DNA of 64,000 bases from Anomaloglossus baeobatrachus. Taxonomy: Eukaryota; Chordata; Amphibia; Anura; Aromobatidae. The DNA lies in the NCBI RefSeq assembly GCF_048569485.1, contig NC_134354.1, positions 397,244,170-397,308,169 of the forward strand. Direction: 5' to 3'. The notes under the pieces were generated by a model. That model did not search any database. It was not told where the DNA came from and saw only the letters and a program-made list of their open reading frames with translations. The position numbers and the translations under genes are program-made. Of the stretch, positions 12,239-22,482 are shown in pieces. Position 1 is the stretch's first letter. Each line of letters begins with the position of its first letter.

Positions 12239-12951
12239 GAGATTTTTGGCAAAAAATTGCAATTTCTTGAGCTGCTTCGCCACGTCACGGCAAATCTCAT
12301 TTGAAGCAGTCCTACACTAAAATATTTTTATAAAATGTGCCATGCGGCCTCACATATAAATAGCAGAACTGCTCTCAGCAGCACTCACCTGGTCTATTGC
12401 AGTCCCGTACCCATGACTGAGTCATGGCTGTGGGCGGGACAGGTCCAAGCAAATGCTGCATGAAGTATATATATAGCCTGTGGACAAAGCCTGATGACCC
12501 AATGTGAACAGTCACCAAACGCCAAAATCTATACAGATAGAATACATCCCAAATTGGGGTGCATAGCAAGGTGGAGGTCAACCACCGACCAATTCAACAA
12601 AGAAACAACAAAGAGCCAGCACCAATGTGCACTAAGGCATCAAATATTCCAAACTGCATTATAAAAATTTTTTTTTTTTTTTTTTTTTTGAGATTTTTGG
12701 CAAAAAATTGCAATTTCTTGAGCTGCTTCGCCACGTCACGGCAAATCTCATTTGAAGCAGTCCTACACTAAAATATTTTTATAAAATGTGCCATGCGGCC
12801 TCACATATAAATAGCAGAACTACTCTCAGCAGCACTCACCTGGTCTATTGCAGTCCCGTACCCATGACTGAGTCATGGCTGTGGGCGGGACAGGTCCAAG
12901 CAAATGCTGCATGAAGTATATATATAGCCTGTGGACAAAGCCTGATGACCT
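10310..12951. repeat. Array of six direct ~460-bp units
   Basis: Unit starts (AAGAAACAACAAAGAGCC) fall at about 10311, 10761, 11221, 11681, 12143 and 12600. The sixth unit stops early, at the inversion junction. Units are almost identical and differ mainly in the length of a poly-T tract (about 18-30 T). Each contains a CCATGACT-GAGTCATGG near-palindrome and the word CCTGATGA about 20 bp after a TATATATAG stretch. The repeated 68- to 73-codon open frames are by-products of the repeat. The superfamily is not certain; see the companion inverted units. Confidence 0.85.
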
Positions 12952-13820
12952 TGGTGAATTGGTCGGTGGTTGACCTCCACCTTGCTATGCACCCCAATTT
13001 GGGATGTATTCCATCTGTCTGGATTTTGGCGGTTGGTGACTGTTCACATTAAGTCATCAGGCTTTGTCCACAGGCTATTTACTTCATGCAGCATTTGCTT
13101 GGACTTGTCCCGCCCACAGCCATGACTCAGTCATGGGTACGGGATTGAAATAGACCAGGTGAGTGCTGCTAAGAGCAGTTCTACTATTCATATGTGAGGC
13201 CGTATGGCACATTTTATAAAAATATTTTAGTGTAGGACTGCTTCAAATGAGATTTGCCGTGACGTGGCGAAGCAGCTCAAGAAATTGCAATTTTTTGCCA
13301 AAAATCTCAAAATTTTTAAAATAAGTACAGTTTGGAATGTTTAGTGCTGTAGTGCACAATTGGTGCTGGCTTTTTGTTTTTTCTTCATTGAATTGGTCGG
13401 TGGTTGACCTCCACCTTGCTATGCACCCCAATTTGGGATGTATTCCATCTGTCTGGATTTTGGCGGTTGGTGACTGTTCACATTAAGTCATCAGGCTTTG
13501 TCCACAGGCTATTTACTTCATGCAGCATTTGCTTGGACTTGTCCCGCCCACAGCCATGACTCAGTCATGGGTACGGGATTGAAATAGACCAGGTGAGTGC
13601 TGCTAAGAGCAGTTCTACTATTCATATGTGAGGCCGTATGGCACATTTTATAAAAATATTTTAGTGTAGGACTGCTTCAAATGAGATTTGCCGTGACGTG
13701 GCGAAGCAGCTCAAGAAATTGCAATTTTTTGCCAAAAATCTCAAAATTTTTAAAATAAGTACAGTTTGGAATGTTTAGTGCTGTAGTGCACAATTGGTGC
13801 TGGCTTTTTGTTTTTTCTTT
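12952..13820. repeat. Two inverted units closing the same array
   Basis: From 12952 the same unit continues in opposite orientation, twice, with a 433-bp period (about 12955 and 13388). The two inverted units are essentially identical to each other but differ visibly from the direct ones and lack the long poly-T. The whole block 10310-13820 is bracketed by exact 13-bp copies of ATTATTAGATACC (10297-10309 and 13821-13833), so it appears to have entered the site as one event or to have expanded after insertion. Confidence 0.85.
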
Positions 13821-13833
13821 ATTATTAGATACC

Positions 13834-14105
13834 GTATAATACACATTGGGGTAGGATCTTGAAGATGGGAATACCCCTTTAAAGTCCCCTTTAGAAAACT
13901 GAGACCAAAATTCATTGGTCCCTATAAAATGTTTTAAATCATCAAACTCTTACCACACTCTCATTGTGGGTAATGTGGAGCAACAGTTTTGTCTCCTTAA
14001 AGAGCTTAAAGGGTAAAGGCTAGGTTAACCCCTGTGATCTGGAATACGGAATAGCTTGTGCCAAGCCTGTTCATGGTAGCCCTCTCAAGAGCTGCCAAGT
14101 GACTA
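13834..14105. other. Short intergenic spacer
   Basis: Nothing is recognisable between the array and the next solo LTR. The last four bases (ACTA, 14102-14105) are the target duplication of that LTR. Confidence 0.5.
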
Positions 14106-15347
14106 TGTCGCGGGCGGGGAGGAGGGTGTCGGCACACCGCGTTCACCCCTTCTGCTCGGGTCCGGCAGCTGCTCAGTGGTGGCTCGAGCTGTGGGCCGGA
14201 TCCCGGGGTTTCTCGAGCGACACTCCTCGCCCGTGAGTGAAAGGGGGGTTTTGTGGTTGGGTGTGGGGATTGTTATAGTTCGTGACGCCACCCACGGTTG
14301 TGGTGATTTCACCGCTGCTGCTCAATATGGGGATCCCGGGGATGGTGATGCGGAGCAGCCAGTTGTTATGTTGCCCCTCCGTGGGTAGGGGTTGGTGATC
14401 CTGGGGCCCGGTGAAGGTTTATGAGGTGCGAGGCCTGGTGGGCGCAGGGACGCGGGGGCAGCGTTGTGCCTTGCGGCACTGTGGTACTCACTCAGCCTGA
14501 GACACGGACACAGTTTGTACGGTAAACCAAACGGCTGGTAGGACGGTCCCACAGACGGCTGCACCTGCACTCCCGGTAGGTGACGGTGATGTCCCTCTTC
14601 CTTGCACCTTTGTTTGACTTGTGGTAGCGGTGGATTCCCTCCGGTTACCCGCTCCCCGACTGCAATCTGGGCCGGAGGAGCTCTACACTTTGCCCGCAGG
14701 CGCTGGCCCTGAGAAACTGGTGCCGTGGCGGTGGCGGTGTCTCTCTGCTTCAGGTTGGGCTGTTGCCTTCAATCGGGACTTGGTTGTTGGGGGATCTGCG
14801 TCCCCGTCACTGATGGATTCGGCAAATTTGGCGACTCCTAGCCTTGCCGGGGTCCGAGAGGCCCCTGCCCTGGTGCTGACTGTCCTTCGGAACACTGCTC
14901 CAGACCACCGGGCACACAGCCAACGGGGTCCTTCCAGGAACTTCCAAACGGTCCCCCTCCAGACAGTCACCGCCGTCGCTGACCTTGCTGATCTGGCCCT
15001 CCACAAAGCTGGACCCTTCAGGCTTTCTTTCCTTACTGTCACTTCACTTGCTTTCCTCCTTTACTACTTTTCTTTCCTTCACTTAGCTGTTTACTTTTGC
15101 CCTGTCTAGGCTACTCCTCCACTCCTTCCACTTCCTCCTCCCTGACTAGACTGCCTGGTTTCTCCCGCCTCCAGAGCTGTGACCTCCTTGGTGGGCGGAG
15201 CCAACCGCCTGGCCCACCCCCTGGTGTGGATCACCAGCCTCTGGAGGAAGGCAACAAGGATTTCTGGTTAGCATTGATGTGCCTACCTGGAGTGTAGGGT
15301 GTGGTGGTGGTGTGACCCGTGTCCCCTGGCTTGCCCAGGTCGACACA
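14106..15347 (-). repeat. Solo LTR (1242 bp), minus orientation
   Basis: On the minus strand it starts TGTGTCGACCTGGGC and ends CCCGCGACA. Four-bp copies of ACTA lie at 14102-14105 and 15348-15351. It shares the GGTGGCGTCACGAAC motif (minus strand, near 14285) and other segments with the LTR at 9067-10246, so both belong to one loose family. No internal region remains. The 162-codon open frame from 14621 has no recognisable domain and lies inside the LTR. Confidence 0.75.
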
Positions 15348-15422
15348 ACTACAGTGTTCTCTTTATACTTTCAAGATGAGACAAATGTTAGGTTGGAATA
15401 GATTAATCGATTATAGGTTTTA

Positions 15423-15744
15423 GGGTTCATTCAATATGAGTGATTTTTTTCATATGCAAATCTCTGACCGACTTTCATTAGCATTTTGGATTGGTGTTTG
15501 GTCAGTGTGTCAGTTTTTACCACCAGAGCTTCATTCAGATTTTCTCATATCCAAAGTAAATCAAATAGTGAGAAACGATGGTATCCAAGTGATGTCCAAG
15601 TTTTTCACAAACCCATGGACTTGCATTGGAGAGTTTGATCCATTACTTGGATCAAAATAGATCTGTGTCCATGTTTTGGTGCGAACAGCTCAGTCCACAA
15701 AAATAAAAGAACTATTACGAGAAATACTGACATCTGGATGAGCC
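15423..15744. mobile_element. PIF/Harbinger-type MITE
   Basis: The ends GGGTTCATTCA and, on the other strand, GGCTCATCCAGATG are inverted repeats, with TTA on each side (15420-15422, 15745-15747). It is non-coding. Its right target copy is shared with the next MITE, which inserted exactly there. Confidence 0.6.
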
Positions 15745-15748
15745 TTAA

Positions 15749-16339
15749 GGGCACTTTGCACACTGCGACATCGCAGGCCAATGCTGCGATGCCGAGTGCG
15801 ATAGTCCCCGCCCCCGTCGCAGCAGCGATATGTGGTAATAGCTGGCGTAGCGAAAATTATCGCTACGCCAGCTTCACACACACACTCACCTGCCGTGCGA
15901 CGTCCCTGTGGCCGGCGACCCGCCTCCTTGTTAAGGGGGCGGGTCGTGCGGCGTCACTGCGACGTCACACGGCAGGCGGCCAATCGGAGCGGAGGGGCGG
16001 AGATGAGCAGGATGTAAACATCCTGCCCACCTCCTTCCTTCCGCATAACCTACGGAAGCCGCGGTGACGCCGGTAGGAGATGTTCCTCGCTCCTGCGGCT
16101 TCACACACAGCGATGTGTGCTGCTGCTGGAGCGAGGAACCACATCGGACCGTCGCGTCAGCGTAATTATGAATTACGCCGACGCTGCACCGATGATACGA
16201 TTACGACGATTTTGCGCTCGTTAATCGTATCATCTAGGCTTTACACACTGCGATGTCGCATGCGATGCCGGAAGTGCGTCACTTTCAATTTGACCCCACC
16301 GACATCGCACCTGCGATGTCGCAGTGTGCAAAGTGCCCC
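15749..16339. mobile_element. Foldback MITE, GGGCACTTTGCACACT family, copy A
   Basis: The long inverted ends begin GGGCACTTTGCACACTGCGA and close GTCGCAGTGTGCAAAGTGCC. TTAA lies on both sides (15745-15748, 16340-16343). Related copies have TAA duplications, which suggests the PIF/Harbinger superfamily. The interior is GC-rich, with nested hairpins and no transposase. Confidence 0.8.
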
Positions 16340-16343
16340 TTAA

Positions 16344-16527
16344 TTGCCGCTTGAGGCTGTAAAGACCTTACTAAATATGAGATATCCAGAAAACATTTAA
16401 TTTTCAAGTACAATAGTAGTGGGCAGATTTACTCAAATGAGTTTGGGTTGTAACTCTTGTGGAACCCTCATTACATGAATTCAAGAATGTGAGACACTTC
16501 AATTGAATTGTTCTTTCTCTACACAAA
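16344..16527. other. Short intergenic spacer
   Basis: AT-rich unique-looking DNA between two repeats. Confidence 0.4.
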
Positions 16528-16692
16528 CTTGTTTAAGAACTGAGAGTCCTCAGTAGTTGATACCTTTTAATGGCTAACTGAAAAGATGCCAATAATAGCA
16601 GGCTTTCGAGACTACTCAGGTCTCATGATCTCAGCTGTTTTAAACAAACTTTTTTTATCTCTACTGGCTAACACGGTACAAAGATATATCTT
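16528..16692 (-). repeat. Penelope-like / hammerhead-type repeat fragment
   Basis: On the minus strand the segment reads CATGAGACCTGAGTAGTCTC followed directly by GAAAGCC and later GGCATC, then GTTAGCCATTAAAAGGTATC. The AGAC-loop-GTCT helix followed by GAAA and a short GCC/GGC helix resembles helices II and III of type I hammerhead ribozymes, which are known in Penelope-like elements. The CUGAUGA box is disturbed (CTGAGATCATGA), so activity is doubtful. The family name is from memory of similar repeats; boundaries are approximate. Confidence 0.45.
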
Positions 16693-16767
16693 ACCTGTAC
16701 ACAAACTTGAGAATTTTTACCATATCGCTCCTTAAAATCTAATTGTAGGTGGTTTTCTAGAGTCTAA

Positions 16768-17358
16768 GGGGCACTTTGCACACTACGACATCGCAGGTGC
16801 GATGTCGGTGGGGTCAAATTGAAAGTGACGCACATCCGGCGTCGCAGGCGATATCATAGTGTGTAAAGCCTTTTTGATACGATTAACGAGCGCAAAATCG
16901 TCGTAATCGTATCATCGGTGTAGCGTCGTTCTTTTCCATAATTTGGAAATGACCGATGTTACGATGTTGTTCCTCGCTCCAGCGGCATCACACATCGCTG
17001 TGTGTGAAGCCGCAGGAGCGAGGAACATCTCCTACCTGCGTCCTGCGGCTCATGCCAGCTATGCGGAAGGAAGGAGGTGGGCGGGATGTTTACATCCCGC
17101 TCATCTCCGCCCCTCTGCTCCTATTGGCCGCCTGCCGTGTGATGTCGCTATGACGCCGCACGACCCGCCCCTTAATAAGGAGGCGGGTCGCCGGCCAGAG
17201 CGACGTCGCAGGGCAGGTGAGTGCATGTGAAGCTGGCGTAGCTATAGTGTTCGCTACGGCAGCTATCACCATAATATCGCAGATGCGACGGGGGCAGGGA
17301 CTATCGCGCTCGGCATCGCAAGCATCGGCTTGCGATGTTGTAGTGTGCAAAGTGCCCC
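16768..17358. mobile_element. Foldback MITE, GGGGCACTTTGCACACT family, copy B
   Basis: A second copy of the family at 15749, with exact TAA duplications (16765-16767, 17359-17361) and inverted ends GGGGCACTTTGCACACTACG / GTAGTGTGCAAAGTGCCCC. It is non-coding. Immediately to the right begins the end of another element (GGGTATGTGCACAG), again at the shared TAA. Confidence 0.85.
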
Positions 17359-17361
17359 TAA

Positions 17362-17832
17362 GGGTATGTGCACAGTATGTCTTTTTCAGGCCGATTCTAC
17401 CGCAAAAAAAATGCTAGAAACAAGCATGCTTGCTTTGGTTTAAATTGAAAAAAAATATAAATGACAGTAAAACAGCCAGCAAATCTGCTTCAGGAAAAGA
17501 CCACTAACATTGTTTTTTAAGCGGTTTTGTTAAGGACAATCTCACCAGGGGCGCAGACATCTTAAAGACGTCATCTTCATATACCCTAGGAAAGTTTTGC
17601 CAGGATGACTCTTGTGTGCTCCTGTTTTATTCCATGTAAGATTCTTGAATAAGTAAAACCTAACTAAAGGAAAATACATCTACTGTAGAATGTATGCATG
17701 GTCCACTACCTTTAGAGAGCAAAACCTGAGCAGTTTATAGCTTTCCACATTGCACAGATAACTGAGGCCAACAAGTACCACTGAACAGAAGGCTATGACT
17801 TGCAGAGGTCTGGGATAAACTGCTCAGCTTAA
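17362..17832. other. Intergenic with one MITE-like terminus
   Basis: It opens GGGTATGTGCACAGTATG, like the end of the MITE at 17833, but no matching opposite end is seen. The rest shows nothing recognisable. Confidence 0.4.
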
Positions 17833-18261
17833 GGGTATGTGCGCACGTTGCTTTTTACCTGCTTTTTACCTGCTTTTTTGCTGCTTTTTCTTCTGCGCTA
17901 TTTAATGCCAAAATGGATGTGTTCTTCTATTCAAGCAAAGTCTATGGGAATTTGGGTTTCTTGTTCACACTATGTTGTTCAAAATGCTGCCTTTTTGTGG
18001 CAGAACTTTGGTCAAAAACTCAGCTTTTCAAAGAAGCAACATGTCAATTGTTTTTTGCCATTTGGGTTTTGCACTGCAAAGCTGAGTTTTTGACCAAAGT
18101 TCTGCCACAAAAAGGCAGCATTTTGAACAACATAGTATGAACAAGAAACCCAAATTCCCATAGACTTTGCTTGAATAGAAGAACACATCCATTTTGGCAT
18201 TAAACAGCGCAGAAGAACAAGCAGCAAAAAAGCAGGTAAAAAGCAACGTGCGCACATACCC
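17833..18261. mobile_element. Near-perfect palindromic MITE (429 bp)
   Basis: The ends GGGTATGTGCGCACGTTGCT and AGCAACGTGCGCACATACCC are perfect inverted repeats, and the arms pair for about 190 bp around a short centre near 18050. TAA flanks both sides (17830-17832, 18262-18264), consistent with PIF/Harbinger-type insertion. It is non-coding; mirrored open frames on both strands are by-products of the palindrome. Confidence 0.85.
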
Positions 18262-18463
18262 TAATAGCTGGGCAATTACCAGGAACAGAGAACACCTGCA
18301 GAAACTCAGCACCTGCCAATATGAGATTGGAAGACTGAATTGTCACTCAAAACACTGACAGTTCAGCATGCCCCTGCTCCAGGTTGGACCACTTAGCTGT
18401 CACTCACCCAACTGACAGCTCAGCAGACCCTGATCACTGAGTGGAGGAATGGTGACACAGAGG
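18262..18463. other. Short intergenic spacer
   Basis: No feature recognised between the palindromic MITE and the Tc1-type terminus. Confidence 0.4.
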
Positions 18464-18628
18464 CAAAGAAATCAAACCATAGATGTCCATAAATCATGTG
18501 TAATAATGACAAATGACACAGGAAAAAAGGATTGAACACTTACTAAATTTGTTTAATACTTTGTACAAAAGCCTTTGCTAGTGATGCCAGCTTCAAGACA
18601 CCTCTTGTATTGAGAAACTAGTCGCATG

Positions 18629-20104
18629 TGTGGCGCCCCTGAGGCTTCCGTCGCCCCAGGTCATTGCACCCCATCCAGCGGTGTGATGCCCCATTCTGGG
18701 AGAGGAAGAGAGTGAACTCCGGTCCCCTGGTAAATCCACACTACACCCATTGTTAGGTACATACTGGGTCCAGGGAAAGTGGCAGTTACCCCCCCCCCCC
18801 ATGCTGCATGNNNNNNNNNNNNNNNNNNNNNNNNNNNNNNNNNNNNNNNNNNNNNNNNNNNNNNNNNNNNNNNNNNNNNNNNNNNNNNNNNNNNNNNNNN
18901 NNNNNNNNNNNNNNNNNNNNNNNNNNNNNNNNNNNNNNNNNNNNNNNNNNNNNNNNNNNNNNNNNNNNNNNNNNNNNNNNNNNNNNNNNNNNNNNNNNNN
19001 NNNNNNNNNNGAAAGAGAGAGAAAGAGAGGAGAAAGAGAGGAGAAAGAGAGAGAAAGAGTTAGTTTCAGTCTACCTCAGGAAGTGAGAGAGTGAGCATGT
19101 AGTTGGAGAAGAAGAACGAGAGGGAGGAGGAGGCCTGCTGGAGGAAGGAAAGAGAGAAAGAGAGAAAGAGAGAAAGAGAGAAAGAGAGAAGAGAGAAAGA
19201 GAGAAAGAAAGAAAAGCTCCAGTCAGACAGGAGCAGAGAACCAGAAGGAGACGCTTCCTGGTGAAGATCCTGGGACCCAGAGGTCCAGGTGACACCACGT
19301 AGAAGACAGAAGGGATCCCAGGGCCACGGGCAGTCCTAGAGGTACCACGGAGAGGTCCTAGAGGCGCCACGGGTAGTTGTAGGCTACGGTGGCCTGTTCC
19401 ACAATAACATCGGTGGAGGGATCAAGCTGCGACAGGGGACGGTCCCTAGAGACTGGAGGAGTGCAAAATCATCTCCAAACAGTAAAAAACCGAGGCCCAG
19501 GGAACGTTGTAAACTCCCAGGGCCAGAACCCATAGCAGACTTCCAGAAAAGGGGTAATCAGCCGACAGGTGACCCCCCAGCCTGGAGGCTGTAGTAGTGG
19601 AGGCCAAGCCAGGTCCATCCTAACAAAGGCAAGGCTAAGGAAGACAGCAAAAGAAAGAGACACTAAGAGAAGGGTACCGGCTTTCACTCTCAGAATCACC
19701 CAGAAACGGCGGAGGTCCCTGACAGTGGTTCCAGCAGTCCAAGGGTCCCTACAGCTGTGACAAGAACTGCGAGTAAAGAACTTGAACTGCACCCTTGAAG
19801 TGGTCTCTGTTATTTCAAGCTGCATAGACATTCACAAGCACCAACTGTGCCCCGGGCATTGCTCCACCTGTGGGGAGCAGTACCACCATTGCCTGCCATA
19901 ACATCACCCCGGAGGCCTCACCAGCAGCGGCGGCTTAATAGCCGCAGACCACAGGTGGCGTCACGAACACGACCATTAATAAGCAAGCCACATATTCTAT
20001 TGACACCCACCAGGGCCACGGAGCCGGACCCAGCCACCACTGACTACCACCGGACTAGTCCGGCCCGGCACCGGGTGTCCCATAGCCCTGGGGTGGGCGA
20101 GTCA
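18629..20104 (+). repeat. 5' LTR of the split retroelement
   Basis: It runs from TGTGGCGCCCCTGAGG to GGGCGAGTCA and includes the 200-base assembly gap and (GAAA)n-type purine repeats. GGTGGCGTCACGAACAC lies about 150 bp before its end, echoing the primer-site-like sequence just outside. Confidence 0.85.
18811..19010. other. Assembly gap (200 N)
   Basis: Unknown bases inside the 5' LTR, next to a purine-rich simple repeat. The matching part of the 3' LTR holds GC-poor (GAAA)n DNA, which probably caused the gap. The true size may differ from 200. Confidence 1.
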
Positions 20105-21400
20105 ATTTTGGCGTCACGAACAGGATTTCGTGCCCGGTTCCACCGGGTACTGTGCGCCTGAAGAATCGTGAAATAGCCTGTGTTATACTGTGAGAAACTG
20201 CCGCCATTGAAGCCACTGAGCGCGGGAAGAAGGGGGGCGTGAAAGAAGAAAGGGCGCGAAGAGAAGCCCCGCCCCCTTGTCCAAGAAAAGAGCGCGAAGC
20301 AGTGCCCGCCATAGAAGGCGGAAGAAGAAGAAATGGCGACCAGATAAGCTGGCCGGCTGGCAGAGAGTCTAAATGCCAGACCAGCAGATAAAGAAAATGT
20401 ACCTGGTAGCAAGCGGAGTGATGCCGGTCGTGATGGGCTGGGCGCCAGTCTGGCTAGTGCAGCCCCCGGCCCCGCCTCCGAGAAGGGAAAGGGAACAGCC
20501 AAGTGGCGTGGTCGAGCACCCGAGCAGTGTTCCAGGCAGCATTCCCCAGGTCGGTAGCATGGCGGAGGAGCTGCAGCAAGGTGCACCAGGGACCGGAAGA
20601 GAGGATCCTGAGCTGAACTTGCTCCGGGAGGAGATGCGAGTCCTGGCCCGGAGGCTGAGCAGCGTGGAAATGGGAGCGGAGCGGCGGGAAAGAAACGCCC
20701 AGGGTGCCGGAGGATCTGGAGCGGTGGATGGATGCCGCGGAGCAGAAGCAGGGTGAGCAACCAGAAACCCCGTCCAGTCCGGACCCAGGGTCCCGCCACG
20801 CGCCCCCTGCTCAGCCCCTTCACCGACCCCCTGGCCTTCCCAGCCTACCCTGCGGATGCCCGGTGGGGCACCGGAGGCCTGCCCGAGACCCCCACAGACG
20901 GAGCCTGGGGAGGGGTGGACCCCGAACAGCTAGCGGGCCCCCTGCCGAGTCCCCCTGTGAGCCTCCTGGGAATGGCATCCCCGGGAGTGAATTGGGACCC
21001 AGCGCCCATCGAAAGCAGGGGATTGCAGCGGCCGCTGCGCCCCAAGGAGACCCCCCCTGGCCAACGAGTTAACGTGCCGGAGGCTGGTAGTGGAGTACCA
21101 GAGGGAGCGGGAACTCCGGGAGGAGAAATGCAGGGCCAGGGAAGTCGCTAATCTGGCCTCCAAAGAAGAGGTCAGGAAGGCCCTGAAGGGATCCGAGGGC
21201 CCAGTGCGACGGGGCCTAGTAGTGTACCGCCGACAAGCTGGTGGCTGGGGCTTCATCAGGGAGCCCGGCCTGGGCAAGGACGTGTTTGTGGCTCGAAGGG
21301 ACATCGAGGAGCACCTGCCCAGAGGCCACCCAGGGAGAGATGCGAAGCTGGGTGATGTGGTAGAGTACACACGGCTGATGGGGGACCGTGGGTGGTACGC
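20105..21400 (+). other. Internal region of the LTR element, with cold-shock-like domain
   Basis: The GC-rich plus-strand region codes in pieces. Around 20570-20690 there is a Glu/Arg-rich, coiled-coil-like stretch (EELQQG, LLREEMRVLARRLSSVE). Around 21090-21190 there is a highly charged helix, and from about 21205 to 21400 a cold-shock-like fold signature. GLVVYRRQAGGWGFIR holds an RNP1-like GWGFI, followed by GKDVFV (RNP2-like), an acidic I-E-E, and GDVVEY. Cold-shock domains bind single-stranded RNA or DNA. The most economical reading is an RNA-binding protein of the element. The region ends where the chromovirus inserted. Confidence is high for the domain pattern and low for the protein's role. 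Confidence 0.6.
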
Positions 21401-22470
21401 TGTTACGAGGGGGACCCGGGGAAGCGTGCCAAGATGGGAAATGGACTGCTTCCGCCGGTCAAGGTCCACTGTGCGGTGTAAGGGACCGCCGCTATGGTGG
21501 GTGAAGAGTGAGCGGGTTGCTGCTAGCGATCGTCTGGAATGTCACAGACGATCTATGTACACCGATCTGCCCTAACCTGTGAGGGTTGTATGGCACAGAT
21601 CTCACGGCTCGGTGTACCTGTTGCACGGGGAAGCACAGAGGTGCCCACGCACGTGTGCCAGTGGAAGTCACGAGAATATGGCACGAGGGTAGCACAGAGG
21701 TGCCCACGCACGTGTGCTTTCAATAACCAGGTGAGTCCAATGGAGACTTGAGGAGCTCACCTGGGACAGGAACACGGCCTGTTGACGGGGGTACTGCCGG
21801 AGCAGCAAGGCAGGAACACGGCCTGCAAACGAGGTACTGCCGGAGCAGCAAGGGCCAAGCCCACAAGAGACAGTAATGCCTGAGCAGTGGCGTGGCAGCA
21901 CGCTGCCAGACATCCAAACATAGAAGGACGGTCGCGCGCCGCCATGATGGCAGGGGGAGCTTTTAAGGAGGTGCAGCTCCACCCGAGGGCGGGCGCGAGG
22001 CGGAGATGACGGACTTGACCCAATCAGGGTCCACGACGTCCCAGCCTGGCCAGTCAGGATTCACCACGTCACCAGCCTTGTCATCAAGCCGTGTGACGTC
22101 AGTGAGCGAATCAGGACCCACCACGCATTGCACATGCTCACCCTCCTGCCTCTGGGAAATAGAGGCGGGATCCTCGGTCTCACAATGTGGAGAGATAACG
22201 GGAATCTCACTGCTTCCCTGAGCAGTAAACCTCTGCACATTGCGCAGCCTCGCAGACCTTCGGGGCCGCTGAGCAGGAGAGTCTGCGGCAGGCCAGGAAT
22301 GGGAGACCGCTTCACTCCTTGTAACAGGAGAACCACTAGGTGTCACCCTTCTGCTGCCTCTCTGAGAAGGTATCTCCTGCAGTCTGGCAGACCTTCGGCG
22401 CTGCTGAGCAGGAGTGCTCGTGGCAGGCAAGGAATGGGAGACTGCCTCAGGAGAGCCACGAGATGTAACA
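21401..22470 (-). repeat. 3' LTR of the chromovirus (minus strand)
   Basis: Nearly identical to the LTR at 26635-27715. On the minus strand it is preceded by a G-rich polypurine tract (complement of the C-runs at 22473-22498). Confidence 0.88.
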
Positions 22471-22482
22471 TTACCCCCCCGA

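Noticed and set aside
10536-12771. Repeated 68- to 73-codon frames on both strands
   Set aside because: They are by-products of the tandem ~460-bp unit; the plus-strand ones are built on a poly-T tract (runs of Phe) of varying length.
10310-13820. CRISPR-like array
   Set aside because: Units are ~460 bp and near-identical throughout, with no short repeat and unique spacer pattern, and the genome is animal.
14621-15109. 162-codon open frame as a gene
   Set aside because: It lies wholly inside a solo LTR with target duplications, antisense to the LTR orientation.
18750-19094. Open frames across the assembly gap
   Set aside because: They consist mostly of unknown residues and purine repeats inside an LTR.
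20044-20823. 259-codon open frame on the minus strand
   Set aside because: It lies antisense across the LTR border and GC-rich internal region of an LTR element; no domain features, and the coding sense there is the plus strand.
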